A stretch of DNA of 11,358 nt from an uncultured Eubacteriales bacterium (GTDB taxonomy: Bacteria; Bacillota; Clostridia; Oscillospirales; Oscillospiraceae), in the NCBI GenBank assembly GCA_902492005.1, contig CABUJV010000053.1, positions 1 to 11,358 on the forward strand. Direction: 5' to 3'. Below the pieces are notes generated by a model. That model was given only the letters and a program-made list of their open reading frames with translations. It did not search any database and was not told where the DNA came from. Within the stretch, counting starts at the first letter, position 1, and every line of letters starts with the position of its first letter. Positions 1 through 6,617 of this stretch are shown piece by piece. A program made the position numbers and the translations under genes.

Positions 1-18
1 GGAATTATACAGTTTCAT
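1..18 (-). CDS. cysS: Cysteinyl-tRNA synthetase, first six codons (partial)
   Basis: Only the start of the gene lies in the window: ATG at 18-16, reading MKLYNS to the window edge. This matches the typical start of bacterial cysteinyl-tRNA synthetases (MKLYN or MKIYN). The ATG overlaps the TGA stop of cysE by four bases (ATGA), which implies translational coupling. An AAAGGAG ribosome binding site sits eight bases upstream, inside the end of cysE. The enzyme charges tRNA-Cys in the cytoplasm. Its place behind cysE under a Cys-specific T-box fits the known cysE-cysS arrangement of Firmicutes. The call rests on six residues plus context, so it would fail if the sequence to the left did not continue as a class I synthetase with a HIGH motif. 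Confidence 0.72.
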
Positions 19-668
19 AGATTTTTCTCCTTTGCGCTGTCATCCAGCATTTTTTCCAGCCATTCCAGCCGGGAGCTGATGGCCTGGAGCTCTTTTTGTA
101 CGGGGTCGGTGACGTGGATCTGGTCCACCTGGGTGGCATAATCCACCTTTTCGCCCGCCACCCGGACCACCCGGGCGGGCACGCCCACCGCGGTAGCCTC
201 CGGCGGCACCTCGCTGAGGACCACGGCATTGGCGGCGATCCGGGCCCCCTCCCCCACCGTGAAGGGCCCCAGCACCTTGGCGCCGCAGGCGATCATGACG
301 TTGTTTTCAATGGTGGGGTGGCGCTTGCCCTGGTCCTTGCCGGTACCCCCCAGGGTGACCCCGTGGTAGATCAGGCAGTCGTCCCCTACCTCGGCGGTCT
401 CGCCGATGACGATGCCCATCCCGTGGTCGATGACCAGCCGCCGCCCGATGTGTGCGCCGGGGTGGATCTCGATGCCGGTGAGATGCCGGGCAAGCTGGGA
501 GTTCAGCCGGGCCAGGAAGAACAGCCTATGCCGGTAGAACCAATGGGATACCCGGTGGAAGAGGACGGCGTGGACACCGGGGTACAGCAGAAAGATCTCC
601 AGCTTGGAGCGGGCGGCCGGGTCCCGCCGCTGATAGGCGCCCAGCAGCTCGGATAGACGTTTGAACAT
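15..668 (-). CDS. cysE: Serine O-acetyltransferase
   Basis: This enzyme transfers acetyl from acetyl-CoA to L-serine, giving O-acetylserine, the first committed step of cysteine synthesis in the cytoplasm. The 217-residue protein is the short Bacillus-type form, which lacks the long N-terminal helical extension of the E. coli enzyme (about 273 residues). Residues from about 65 onward form left-handed beta-helix hexapeptide repeats. They include the D81-H82-G motif (family catalytic Asp/His) and H102 in YHGVTLGGTG, with the acetyl-CoA binding repeats following. The C-terminus, from about 190, is a short charged helix. The ATG at 668 was chosen because AGGAGG lies six bases upstream (675-680) and the protein then starts MFKRLSELLG; the longer open frame runs into the T-box terminator. 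The gene is expressed from the T-box leader upstream and overlaps cysS by four bases. Confidence 0.95.
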   Translation of the reverse strand: MFKRLSELLGAYQRRDPAARSKLEIFLLYPGVHAVLFHRVSHWFYRHRLFFLARLNSQLARHLTGIEIHPGAHIGRRLVIDHGMGIVIGETAEVGDDCLIYHGVTLGGTGKDQGKRHPTIENNVMIACGAKVLGPFTVGEGARIAANAVVLSEVPPEATAVGVPARVVRVAGEKVDYATQVDQIHVTDPVQKELQAISSRLEWLEKMLDDSAKEKNL

Positions 669-674
669 GGGTCT

Positions 675-680
675 CCTCCT
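675..680 (-). promoter_or_regulatory. Ribosome binding site that sets the cysE start
   Basis: A perfect AGGAGG lies on the minus strand, six bases before the ATG at 668. It excludes the upstream in-frame start at 809, which would place the T-box terminator inside the coding region. Confidence 0.85.
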
Positions 681-704
681 GACGTGATACAAACCGAACA
701 AACG

Positions 705-739
705 AAAAACGCCTCCCATGCCCGCAGGCATGAGAGGCG
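705..739 (-). terminator. T-box intrinsic terminator upstream of cysE
   Basis: On the minus strand, GCCTCTCATGCC (738-727) pairs with GGCATGGGAGGC (722-711) with one G-U wobble and a TGCG loop. An extra C-G pair (739/710) extends the stem, and five T follow (709-705). It lies directly after the T-box sequence. In the family mechanism the antiterminator replaces this hairpin when uncharged tRNA binds. Confidence 0.92.
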
Positions 740-940
740 GCTGAAAAAGTCGCGGTTCCACTCTCGTTTCTCGCTCAATGGCCGGTAACGGGGCCAGACC
801 GTGGGGCATTACGCCCCCGCGCTCCCGGATGCACTTCGCTCGGGGCTCCCGTGGGACCGCTTTCAGCCGGTGACGTTCCCTCTCTGTCCGGTCAACCCCC
901 GCGCTACTCTTTCCGTTCCCCGCGCCGGTTTTTCCTATGT
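705..940 (-). ncRNA. T-box riboswitch leader, specifier UGC (Cys)
   Basis: The minus strand carries the conserved T-box sequence AGAGTGGAACCGCG at 764-751, followed by a terminator. Upstream, Stem I features are visible: AGAGTA (910-905), a purine-rich AGAGAGGGAA stretch and a GCTGAAAGC loop region, all typical of T-boxes. The likely specifier is UGC at 833-831 within the context GAAGTGCATCC, which reads as cysteine. A compact GGGGC-GTAAT-GCCCC hairpin between Stem I and the antiterminator would be Stem III. The tRNA-end binding bulge reads UGGA. Its final A pairs with U73, the discriminator of bacterial tRNA-Cys, and would not suit tRNA-Ala (A73), the other reading of the specifier region. 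The leader controls cysE-cysS by transcription attenuation. The 5' end is set by the promoter at 976-948. Confidence 0.93.
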
Positions 941-947
941 CCTCAGT

Positions 948-976
948 ATATTATCATTCCGCCGCTTTCGTGTCAA
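948..976 (-). promoter_or_regulatory. Sigma-A promoter of the T-box-cysE-cysS unit
   Basis: On the minus strand, -35 TTGACA (976-971) is a perfect match. A 17-base spacer separates it from -10 TAATAT (953-948), so transcription would start near 941. The promoter begins 17 bases past the pgsA stop codon. I see no strong terminator in between, so read-through from the upstream operon into the leader is possible. Confidence 0.82.
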
Positions 977-993
977 GTGCCGGAATGTCCCTC

Positions 994-1521
994 TCACTTG
1001 TTCCAGTTGAGCACATCCCGGTTCTTGACGAAATACTCCACGCCGGAATAGAGGGTGGTAGCCACGATGAGGGCCACGCATAGGGTATTGGCCGCCGCCG
1101 GGATGGGCAGCAGCATCAGGCAGATACACACCATGGTGGTGGCCGTCTTGACTTTGCCCGACCAGCCCGCCGCGATGACCCGGCCGTTGTCCACCGCCAC
1201 CAGCCGCAGCCCTGTGACGGCAAATTCCCGCGCCACCACGATCAGGACGCACCAGGCGGGCATCCGGCCGATCTGGACGAACCACAGCATGGCGGATACC
1301 ACCAGCAGTTTGTCGGCCAGAGGGTCCATGAACTTGCCGAAATCGGTGACCTGGTCGTAATGCCGGGCCACATATCCGTCAATGAAGTCGGTGACGCTGG
1401 CCAGCACAAAGATGGCCAGGGCGATGTAGTTGTGGTAGGGCGGAATGACCAGATAGAGCACCGCCAGGAAGATGGGGATCATCACCACTCTGGCCATGGT
1501 CAGCTTGTTGGCTGTATTCAT
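994..1521 (-). CDS. pgsA: CDP-diacylglycerol--glycerol-3-phosphate 3-phosphatidyltransferase
   Basis: This membrane enzyme condenses CDP-diacylglycerol with glycerol-3-phosphate to form phosphatidylglycerol phosphate, the precursor of phosphatidylglycerol and cardiolipin. The 175-residue protein has the full CDP-alcohol phosphotransferase signature at residues 45-70: D45-FI-D48-G-YV-AR, then G62, D66 and D70. These four aspartates are the metal-binding and catalytic residues of the family. Hydrophobic segments lie at about 12-28, 32-44, 85-100, 125-150 and 148-165, as expected for a protein with about five to six spans. The ATG at 1521 lies six bases after the rimO stop, and the ribosome binding site overlaps the rimO end (GAGGAGTAAGGA). 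It is the last gene of the DUF1385-prmC-recA-recX-rimO-pgsA operon. The length and the near-universal motif make the family certain; the glycerol-phosphate substrate is inferred from overall resemblance. Confidence 0.93.
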   Translation of the reverse strand: MNTANKLTMARVVMIPIFLAVLYLVIPPYHNYIALAIFVLASVTDFIDGYVARHYDQVTDFGKFMDPLADKLLVVSAMLWFVQIGRMPAWCVLIVVAREFAVTGLRLVAVDNGRVIAAGWSGKVKTATTMVCICLMLLPIPAAANTLCVALIVATTLYSGVEYFVKNRDVLNWNK

Positions 1522-1527
1522 CGGTCC

Positions 1528-2847
1528 TTACTCCTCGATTTCTCCGGTCAGATCGCCGTCGGCGGTGCCGGTAATACGCACATTGACAAAGCTCCCGGCG
1601 GGCACCATGCCTCCGGCAGTAAAGTAGACATGGCCGTCCACGTCCACCGAGTCGGCATAGGTCCGGCCCGCCCAGCAGCCCATATCCGGGTCGAAGCCCT
1701 CGCAGAGGACCTCCATCACCGTGCCCAGCCGCGCCTCGTTCCAGGCGTCCATGACGCCGGACTGGAGATCCACCAGCCGCTCCACGCGGCGGCGCTTCAC
1801 GTCCTCCGGCACCTGGTCCGGCATATCGGCGGCAGGTGAGCCCTCCTCCGGAGAGAAGGCGAACACGCCGGCCCGCTCCAGGGCGTTTTCCCGCAGGAAG
1901 CCGCACAGCTCCTCAAACTCCGCCTCTCCCTCGCCGGGCAGGCCGCAGATGATGGAGGTGCGGATGACCAGGCCGGGAATCCGCGCCCGGAGCTTGCCCA
2001 GCAACGCTTCGATCTGCGCCTTGGTGCCCCGGCGGTTCATGGCCTTCAGGATGCCGTCGTTGCAGTGCTGGAGCGGGATATCCAGATACTTGACGATCTT
2101 GCGCTCCGAGGCCACCACCTCGATGAGCTCGTCGGTGACCTCGTCCGGGTAAAAATAGTGCAGCCGAATCCAGTGGAAGTCCAGCCTGCACAGCTCCCGC
2201 AGCAGCTCGGGCAGGGCATGGCGGCCGTACAGGTCGGTACCGTAGCGGGTGATATCCTGGGCCACTACGATGAGCTCCTTGACCCCGGCGCCGGCCAGCT
2301 GCCGCGCCTCCGCCAGCAGGGACTCCATGGGCCGGCTGCGGTAACGGCCCCGCAGAGAGGGGATGACACAGAAGGCACAGCGGTTGCTGCAGCCCTCTGC
2401 AATCTTCAAAAAGGCGGTATAGGAGGGCGTGGAGATCAGCCGGGCCCCATCCTCCGCCGTCCGGTCGATGTCCCCGAAGAGCTGGGGGGTCTCTCCCGCC
2501 ATGGCCGCCTCGGCGGCGGAGACGATGTCGGTATAGCTGCCGGTACCCAGGATGCCGTCCACCTCGGGCAGCTCGGTCAGGATCTCGTCCTGATACCGCT
2601 GGGACAGGCAGCCCGCCACCAGCAGCTTCTTCAGCCGCCCCGTCTCCTTGAGCGGAGCCACCTCCAGAATGGTGGCGATGGCCTCCTCCTTGGCGGAGTC
2701 GATGAAGCCGCAGGTGTTGACGACCGCCACGTCAGCCCCGTCGGGCTCGCCGGTGATCTCATGGCCCGCCGCCCGGCACAGGGCCATCATCTGCTCGGTG
2801 TTCACCCGGTTCTTGTCACACCCCAGAGAGATAAATGCAATCTTCAA
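1528..2847 (-). CDS. rimO: Ribosomal protein S12 methylthiotransferase (RimO)
   Basis: This radical-SAM enzyme with two iron-sulfur clusters adds a methylthio group to the conserved aspartate of ribosomal protein S12. The N-terminal UPF0004 domain holds the three cluster cysteines C10 (SLGC), C46 (NTCGF) and C80 (AGCLSQ). The radical-SAM core holds CxxxCxxC at C153, C157 and C160. The last ~65 residues form a TRAM domain for substrate binding. The start is a TTG at 2847: it gives the expected beginning (M)KIAFISLGC, leaves 439 residues as usual for RimO, and has AAGGAG nine bases upstream in the 17-base gap after recX. An upstream ATG at 2919 lies inside recX and lacks a matching family extension. 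MiaB is the close paralogue; the start-proximal SLGCDKNRVNTE motif and the short length favour RimO. Confidence 0.93.
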   Translation of the reverse strand: MKIAFISLGCDKNRVNTEQMMALCRAAGHEITGEPDGADVAVVNTCGFIDSAKEEAIATILEVAPLKETGRLKKLLVAGCLSQRYQDEILTELPEVDGILGTGSYTDIVSAAEAAMAGETPQLFGDIDRTAEDGARLISTPSYTAFLKIAEGCSNRCAFCVIPSLRGRYRSRPMESLLAEARQLAGAGVKELIVVAQDITRYGTDLYGRHALPELLRELCRLDFHWIRLHYFYPDEVTDELIEVVASERKIVKYLDIPLQHCNDGILKAMNRRGTKAQIEALLGKLRARIPGLVIRTSIICGLPGEGEAEFEELCGFLRENALERAGVFAFSPEEGSPAADMPDQVPEDVKRRRVERLVDLQSGVMDAWNEARLGTVMEVLCEGFDPDMGCWAGRTYADSVDVDGHVYFTAGGMVPAGSFVNVRITGTADGDLTGEIEE

Positions 2848-2864
2848 AGGTCGATAACTCCTTC

Positions 2865-3506
2865 TTATTCCTCGATATCCGCCCCGAAGCGGCGCAGCCC
2901 CTCGCTGATGTCCGACCAATGGTAGCCCCTGCGGGCCAGGGCGTCGGAGACTTTCTTCAGCTCCCGGCGGTCGGGCGGGGCGCCCTTGAGCTTCTGCCGC
3001 AGGAAGGCGTCGATGGCCGCGCCCGGATCGGCGGTCTCGGCCAGGGCATCCTCCCAGAGCTCCCGCGCCACTCCCCGGCGGTAGAGCTCGTCCCGGACCT
3101 TGTAGGGACCGTAGCCCTTCGCGGAGTAATGCCGCACCACCGCCCGGGCGTATTCAGCGTCGTTCAGCAGTCCCAGCCACTCCAGCCAGTCGGCGGTCTC
3201 CGCCGCCTGGGCCTCGTCGGCCAGGGGCGCCTTCTCCCGGTCCCGGGGGCGGGCGGTCAGCCGGTCGATGAGCTCTCTGCGGGACATGGGCCGGGCGGTG
3301 AGCAGAGCCAGAGCCTTTTCCCGGAGCCGGCTCTTCCGGGCCGCCGCCAGCAGCCGGCCGGCGGCGGCATTGTCCAGCTCCATGCCGGCGTAGAGGGAGA
3401 AGTCGAGCATCTCGGCCTCCCCCACCCGCAGCAGGGAGCCGTCCTCCAGCCAGATCAGCCAGCGGCCGTCCTTATGCCTGGAGGGGGCGATCTTACTGAT
3501 CCGCAT
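2865..3506 (-). CDS. recX: Regulatory protein RecX
   Basis: RecX binds RecA filaments and limits or modulates their activity. The 213-residue protein has an N-terminal beta-rich region (about 1-50, MRISKIAPSR start) and then three-helix RecX repeats. The first contains RPMSRRELIDRL, and later repeats contain the WLEWLGLLNDAEYARAVV and GYGPYKVRDELYRRGV motifs typical of the family. The ATG at 3506 was preferred over the one at 3530: GAGGA lies eight bases upstream of it and its protein start matches the family, whereas no ribosome binding site precedes 3530. It overlaps the end of recA by 14 bases, so translation is probably coupled. A recA-recX pair is common in bacteria and supports the identification. 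Confidence 0.93.
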   Translation of the reverse strand: MRISKIAPSRHKDGRWLIWLEDGSLLRVGEAEMLDFSLYAGMELDNAAAGRLLAAARKSRLREKALALLTARPMSRRELIDRLTARPRDREKAPLADEAQAAETADWLEWLGLLNDAEYARAVVRHYSAKGYGPYKVRDELYRRGVARELWEDALAETADPGAAIDAFLRQKLKGAPPDRRELKKVSDALARRGYHWSDISEGLRRFGADIEE

Positions 3507-4602
3507 CCTCAAAGTCCTCGGCGGACACATCCACGGCGCGGCCCGCCGCCCGGGCGGCGGCCCTGGCCTGGCTGCTCATCAGCTTGTAGGCGTTGGCCCG
3601 GATGTCGGCTTCGATGCGCTCGGCCACCTCAGGGTTCTCCTTCAGATACTGCTTCACAGCGTCCCTGCCCTGGCCCAGGCGGGTCTCCCCCATGGCGAAC
3701 CAGGAGCCCGATTTCTGAATCAGGTCCAGCTTGACGCCCAGATCCACCAGCTCGCCCACCTTGGAAATGCCCTCGCCGTACATGATGTCGAACTCGGCCT
3801 CCTTGAAGGGAGGCGCCACCTTGTTCTTCACCACCCGGGCCCGGGTGCGGTTTCCGATGATCTCGGAGCCGTTTTTCAGCGACTCGGTGCGGCGCACGTC
3901 GATGCGCACGGAGGAATAGAACTTCAGCGCCCGGCCGCCGGTGGTGACCTCAGGGTTGCCGTAGATCACACCCACCTTTTCCCGGAGCTGGTTGATAAAG
4001 ATGACGATGCAGTTGGTCTTGGCGATGGAACCGGCCAGCTTGCGCAGGGCCTGGCTCATCAGCCGGGCCAGCAGGCCCACATGGGAGTCGCCCATGTCGC
4101 CCTCGATCTCCGCCCGGGGCGTCAGCGCGGCCACCGAGTCCACCACCACCACGTCGATGGCGCCGGAACGGACCAGGGCCTCGCAGATCTCCAGCCCCTG
4201 CTCGCCGGTGTCGGGCTGGGAGATGAGCATGGAGTCGATGTCCACCCCCAGGGCCCGGGCATAGCCGGGGTCCAGGGCGTGCTCGGCGTCGATGAAGGCC
4301 ACCTCGCCCCCCCGCTTCTGGGCCTCCGCCACGATGTGCAGGGCCAGGGTGGTCTTGCGGGAGGACTCCGGCCCGTAGATCTCCACGATGCGGCCCTTGG
4401 GGACGCCGCCGATGCCCAGCGCCAGGTCCAGGGAGAGGGAGCCGGTGGGGATGGCCTCCACCACGATCCCGGTGTTCTCCCCCAAGCGCATGATGGACCC
4501 CTTGCCGTAGGTCCGCTCGATCTGGGCCATGCAGGTCTCCAGTGCCTTCTGCTTGTCGGTGGCGGGGGCAGCGGCCTCCACCATGGGCTTTTTCGATGCC
4601 AT
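3493..4602 (-). CDS. recA: Recombinase RecA with an altered Walker A loop
   Basis: RecA forms ATP-dependent filaments on single-stranded DNA, drives strand exchange and triggers LexA self-cleavage. The 369-residue protein has the normal domain order: N-terminal helix, ATPase core and C-terminal domain. Visible motifs are FIDAEHALDP with catalytic-type E107, Walker B VVVVDSVAAL (about 141-150), loop L1 around EGDMGDSHVG, the NQLREKVGV switch region, and NPEVTTGGRALKFY around loop L2. The exception is the P-loop at 77-85, which reads GPESSRKTT: the invariant glycine before the catalytic lysine (E. coli G71) is Arg82, codon CGC at 4359-4357. A single G-to-C change from GGC would explain it. Everything else looks intact, so this could be a real variant, a damaged allele or a base error. 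The ATG at 4602 has AGGAG eight bases upstream. The gene sits 44 bases after prmC and overlaps recX. Confidence 0.96.
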   Translation of the reverse strand: MASKKPMVEAAAPATDKQKALETCMAQIERTYGKGSIMRLGENTGIVVEAIPTGSLSLDLALGIGGVPKGRIVEIYGPESSRKTTLALHIVAEAQKRGGEVAFIDAEHALDPGYARALGVDIDSMLISQPDTGEQGLEICEALVRSGAIDVVVVDSVAALTPRAEIEGDMGDSHVGLLARLMSQALRKLAGSIAKTNCIVIFINQLREKVGVIYGNPEVTTGGRALKFYSSVRIDVRRTESLKNGSEIIGNRTRARVVKNKVAPPFKEAEFDIMYGEGISKVGELVDLGVKLDLIQKSGSWFAMGETRLGQGRDAVKQYLKENPEVAERIEADIRANAYKLMSSQARAAARAAGRAVDVSAEDFEDADQ

Positions 4603-4646
4603 AGCTGTTCTCCTCTCAGGACGCCGCCCCCGGCGGGCCCTATGCT

Positions 4647-5510
4647 TCAGTGATTGACGGTCCCCTCCACCACGCGCCAGATCCCCTGGGTGTCCTGGTG
4701 GGTGAGGATGTTCTCATAGCCGTTCTGGGCCAGGATGAGCTCCACGGCGGGGGCCTGTCCGGCGCCCACCTCAAAGACCAGGCTGCCCCCCAGCCGGAGG
4801 GCATGGCCCCATCGGGCGGCCACGGCCCGGTAAAAGTCCAGGCCGTCCATGCCCCCGTCCAGCGCCCCCCAGGGCTCGTAGTTCTTGACGGAGACATCCA
4901 GGGTGGGGATCTCCTGATGGGGGATGTAGGGCGGGTTGCAGGCGATGACGTCAAAGTCCCACAGGCTGGCCGCAGGCTGGGTCAGGGCGTCGGCCTGAAC
5001 GCAGGTGACCCTGGCATTCAGGTTGTTGCGGCGGACGTTCTGCTTGCAGATGCGCAGGGCCCCCTCGGACAGGTCGGCCAGCACCACGCGGCAGTCCGGG
5101 GCGTTGGCCGCCACCGCCAGACCCACGCAACCGCTTCCGGCGCACAGGTCCAGTACCCGGGCCCCCTCCCCCGCCGCCCGGGCCAGGAGGATGGCGCGCT
5201 CGGCCAGCACCTCGGTGTCGGTCCGGGGGACGATGACCTCCCGGGAGATGTCCAGGGGCAGGCCGTAAAACTCCCACTCCCCGATGATGTAGGCCACCGG
5301 CTCACCGGCCAGACGGCGCTGGGTCAGCTCCTCCGCCCTGCGCTCCACCTCGTCCGAGGCGTAGAGGGGCAGGTCCCGGAAAAACTGCTCCCGGGTCTTG
5401 TCGGCGGCAAAGCAGACCAGCTCCCTGGCCTCCAGCTGGGCCATCTCCACGCCCGCCGCCTTCAGCCGTTTCCGGGTGTCCAGATATAAATTATTATAGG
5501 TGGTCGCCAC
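4647..5510 (-). CDS. prmC: Peptide chain release factor N5-glutamine methyltransferase
   Basis: PrmC (HemK) methylates the glutamine of the GGQ motif in release factors RF1 and RF2, using S-adenosylmethionine, and so supports translation termination. The 287-residue protein has an N-terminal helical domain (1-75), the linker GEPVAYIIGEWEFYGL (69-84), PRTDTE (95-100), the SAM-binding motif VLDLCAGSGCVGLA (119-132), acidic D146, and the catalytic NPPY (192-195), which binds the target amide. These are the complete family marks. The start is GTG at 5510, preceded by GAGAGGTG, and gives MATTYNNLYLDTRKRL. The gene lies 29 bases after the DUF1385 gene. In many Firmicutes prmC and a DUF1385 gene are neighbours, often with prfA, although prfA is not next to it here. 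Confidence 0.95.
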   Translation of the reverse strand: MATTYNNLYLDTRKRLKAAGVEMAQLEARELVCFAADKTREQFFRDLPLYASDEVERRAEELTQRRLAGEPVAYIIGEWEFYGLPLDISREVIVPRTDTEVLAERAILLARAAGEGARVLDLCAGSGCVGLAVAANAPDCRVVLADLSEGALRICKQNVRRNNLNARVTCVQADALTQPAASLWDFDVIACNPPYIPHQEIPTLDVSVKNYEPWGALDGGMDGLDFYRAVAARWGHALRLGGSLVFEVGAGQAPAVELILAQNGYENILTHQDTQGIWRVVEGTVNH

Positions 5511-5539
5511 GGCGTTTCACCTCTCGTCACGGTTGCTTT

Positions 5540-6523
5540 TTACCACTGGTCCCTGCCCTTCTCCTCCGGGAGCACCTCCTTGAGGGCTGCGATTCCCACC
5601 TCGATCATGGAGTCGTCCGGCTCGAAGGTGGTCCAGCGCTGGATGGCCATGCCCGGCCGCCGGACGGCCCGGCAGATCAGGTTGTCGTGCCCGCCCACAT
5701 AGCGGTTGAGCTCCCAGGTGATCCCCACCACCACCGGCAGCAGGGCCAGATGGACCAGGGTACGCAGGAACGGGTTGGTAAAGTGGAAGGCCGGGAAGGA
5801 AAAGACGATGCTGGACAGCAGGATGGACACCACGATGACCACCAGCAAAAAGCTAGTGCCGCAGCGCGGGTGATGCTTCGGCTGGACCCGGACGTTCTCC
5901 ACGGTGAGCTCCAGCCCTTTCTCATAGCAGAAGATGGTCTTGTGCTCCGCCCCGTGGTAAGAGAACACCCGCCGGATGTCCTTCATTCGGGAGCACAAGA
6001 TCAGATAGCCCAAAAAGATGACAATGCGGGTGACGCCCTCCACCAGGTTCCGCCCCCACAGGGGGATGCCGGGGAAAAAATACATCACGCCGCCGGAGAG
6101 CAGGGTGGGCAGGACGAAAAAGAGCCCCACGGAGAAGGCCATGCCCAGGATGACGGCCAGGGTGATAAAGAAGCTCATGGCCTTTTCTCCGCCCAGCTTC
6201 CTGTCCAGCCAACGCTCGAATTTCGAGGGCTCGGCGTCGGCCTCCTCCTCGGGGTAAAACTCCGCCGAGTACATCAGGGCGGTAACGCCGGTGTACATGG
6301 ACGAGCAGAAATTGACCACGCCCCGGAGGAAGGGCCAGCCCAGCGCCGGATGCCGGTCCTTGATGAGCCTGCGCGGCTCGGTCTTGATCTCCAGGTCCCC
6401 GTCCGGCCTGCGCACCACGATGGACTTCTTGTCGGGGCCCAGCATCATGATGCCCTCGATCAGAGCCTGGCCGCCGATCATGGTGCGGAACGGCGTGGCG
6501 CAGGCTTGGTTTTCTTTTGGCAT
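5540..6523 (-). CDS. DUF1385 membrane protein (YqhQ-like)
   Basis: This is a conserved Firmicutes membrane protein of unknown function, related to B. subtilis YqhQ. The 327-residue protein carries the family marks in order: IGGQALIEGIMM (16-27), transmembrane stretches at about 117-152 and 164-178, the histidine motif HGAEHK (190-195), HPRCGTSF (218-225), two more hydrophobic segments (226-247, 253-270), and QRWTTFEPDDSMIEVGI near the C-terminus (295-311). The conserved His, Glu and Cys residues suggest metal binding, but no reaction is established. The ATG at 6523 has AAGGAGAA about 12 bases upstream, a rather long spacing. As first gene behind a good promoter it leads the operon with prmC and recA. 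The persistent pairing with prmC hints at a link to translation or cell growth; this is only an inference. Confidence 0.9.
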   Translation of the reverse strand: MPKENQACATPFRTMIGGQALIEGIMMLGPDKKSIVVRRPDGDLEIKTEPRRLIKDRHPALGWPFLRGVVNFCSSMYTGVTALMYSAEFYPEEEADAEPSKFERWLDRKLGGEKAMSFFITLAVILGMAFSVGLFFVLPTLLSGGVMYFFPGIPLWGRNLVEGVTRIVIFLGYLILCSRMKDIRRVFSYHGAEHKTIFCYEKGLELTVENVRVQPKHHPRCGTSFLLVVIVVSILLSSIVFSFPAFHFTNPFLRTLVHLALLPVVVGITWELNRYVGGHDNLICRAVRRPGMAIQRWTTFEPDDSMIEVGIAALKEVLPEEKGRDQW

Positions 6524-6558
6524 TGTGCAGAAATTCTCCTTCGCGCTTATGCAATCGT

Positions 6559-6587
6559 ATTGTATCAGACTCGCATGGGAAATGCAA
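6559..6587 (-). promoter_or_regulatory. Sigma-A promoter of the DUF1385-prmC-recA operon
   Basis: On the minus strand, -35 TTGCAT (6587-6582) is followed by a 17-base spacer and -10 TACAAT (6564-6559). The -10 is preceded by TGA, an extended -10. Transcription would start near 6552, leaving a leader of about 30 bases. No LexA-type operator is evident by eye, although recA lies downstream. Confidence 0.75.
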
Positions 6588-6617
6588 GAAAAATTCGAAC
6601 TTTTGTTCTATATTCGT

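Noticed and set aside
2065..2925. Long plus-strand open frames opposite rimO, recA, prmC, the DUF1385 gene and the kinase
   Set aside because: They are by-products of GC-rich codon use on the opposite strand. Their predicted proteins are low in complexity, lack family motifs and have no ribosome binding sites.
6588..6617. Terminator after the kinase gene
   Set aside because: Only a weak CGAA/TTCG pairing with a long loop precedes the T-rich stretch. It is too weak to call.
6524..6617. LexA operator near the recA operon promoter
   Set aside because: I found no GAAC-N4-GTTC-type palindrome at the promoter or in the short gap directly before recA (4603-4646).
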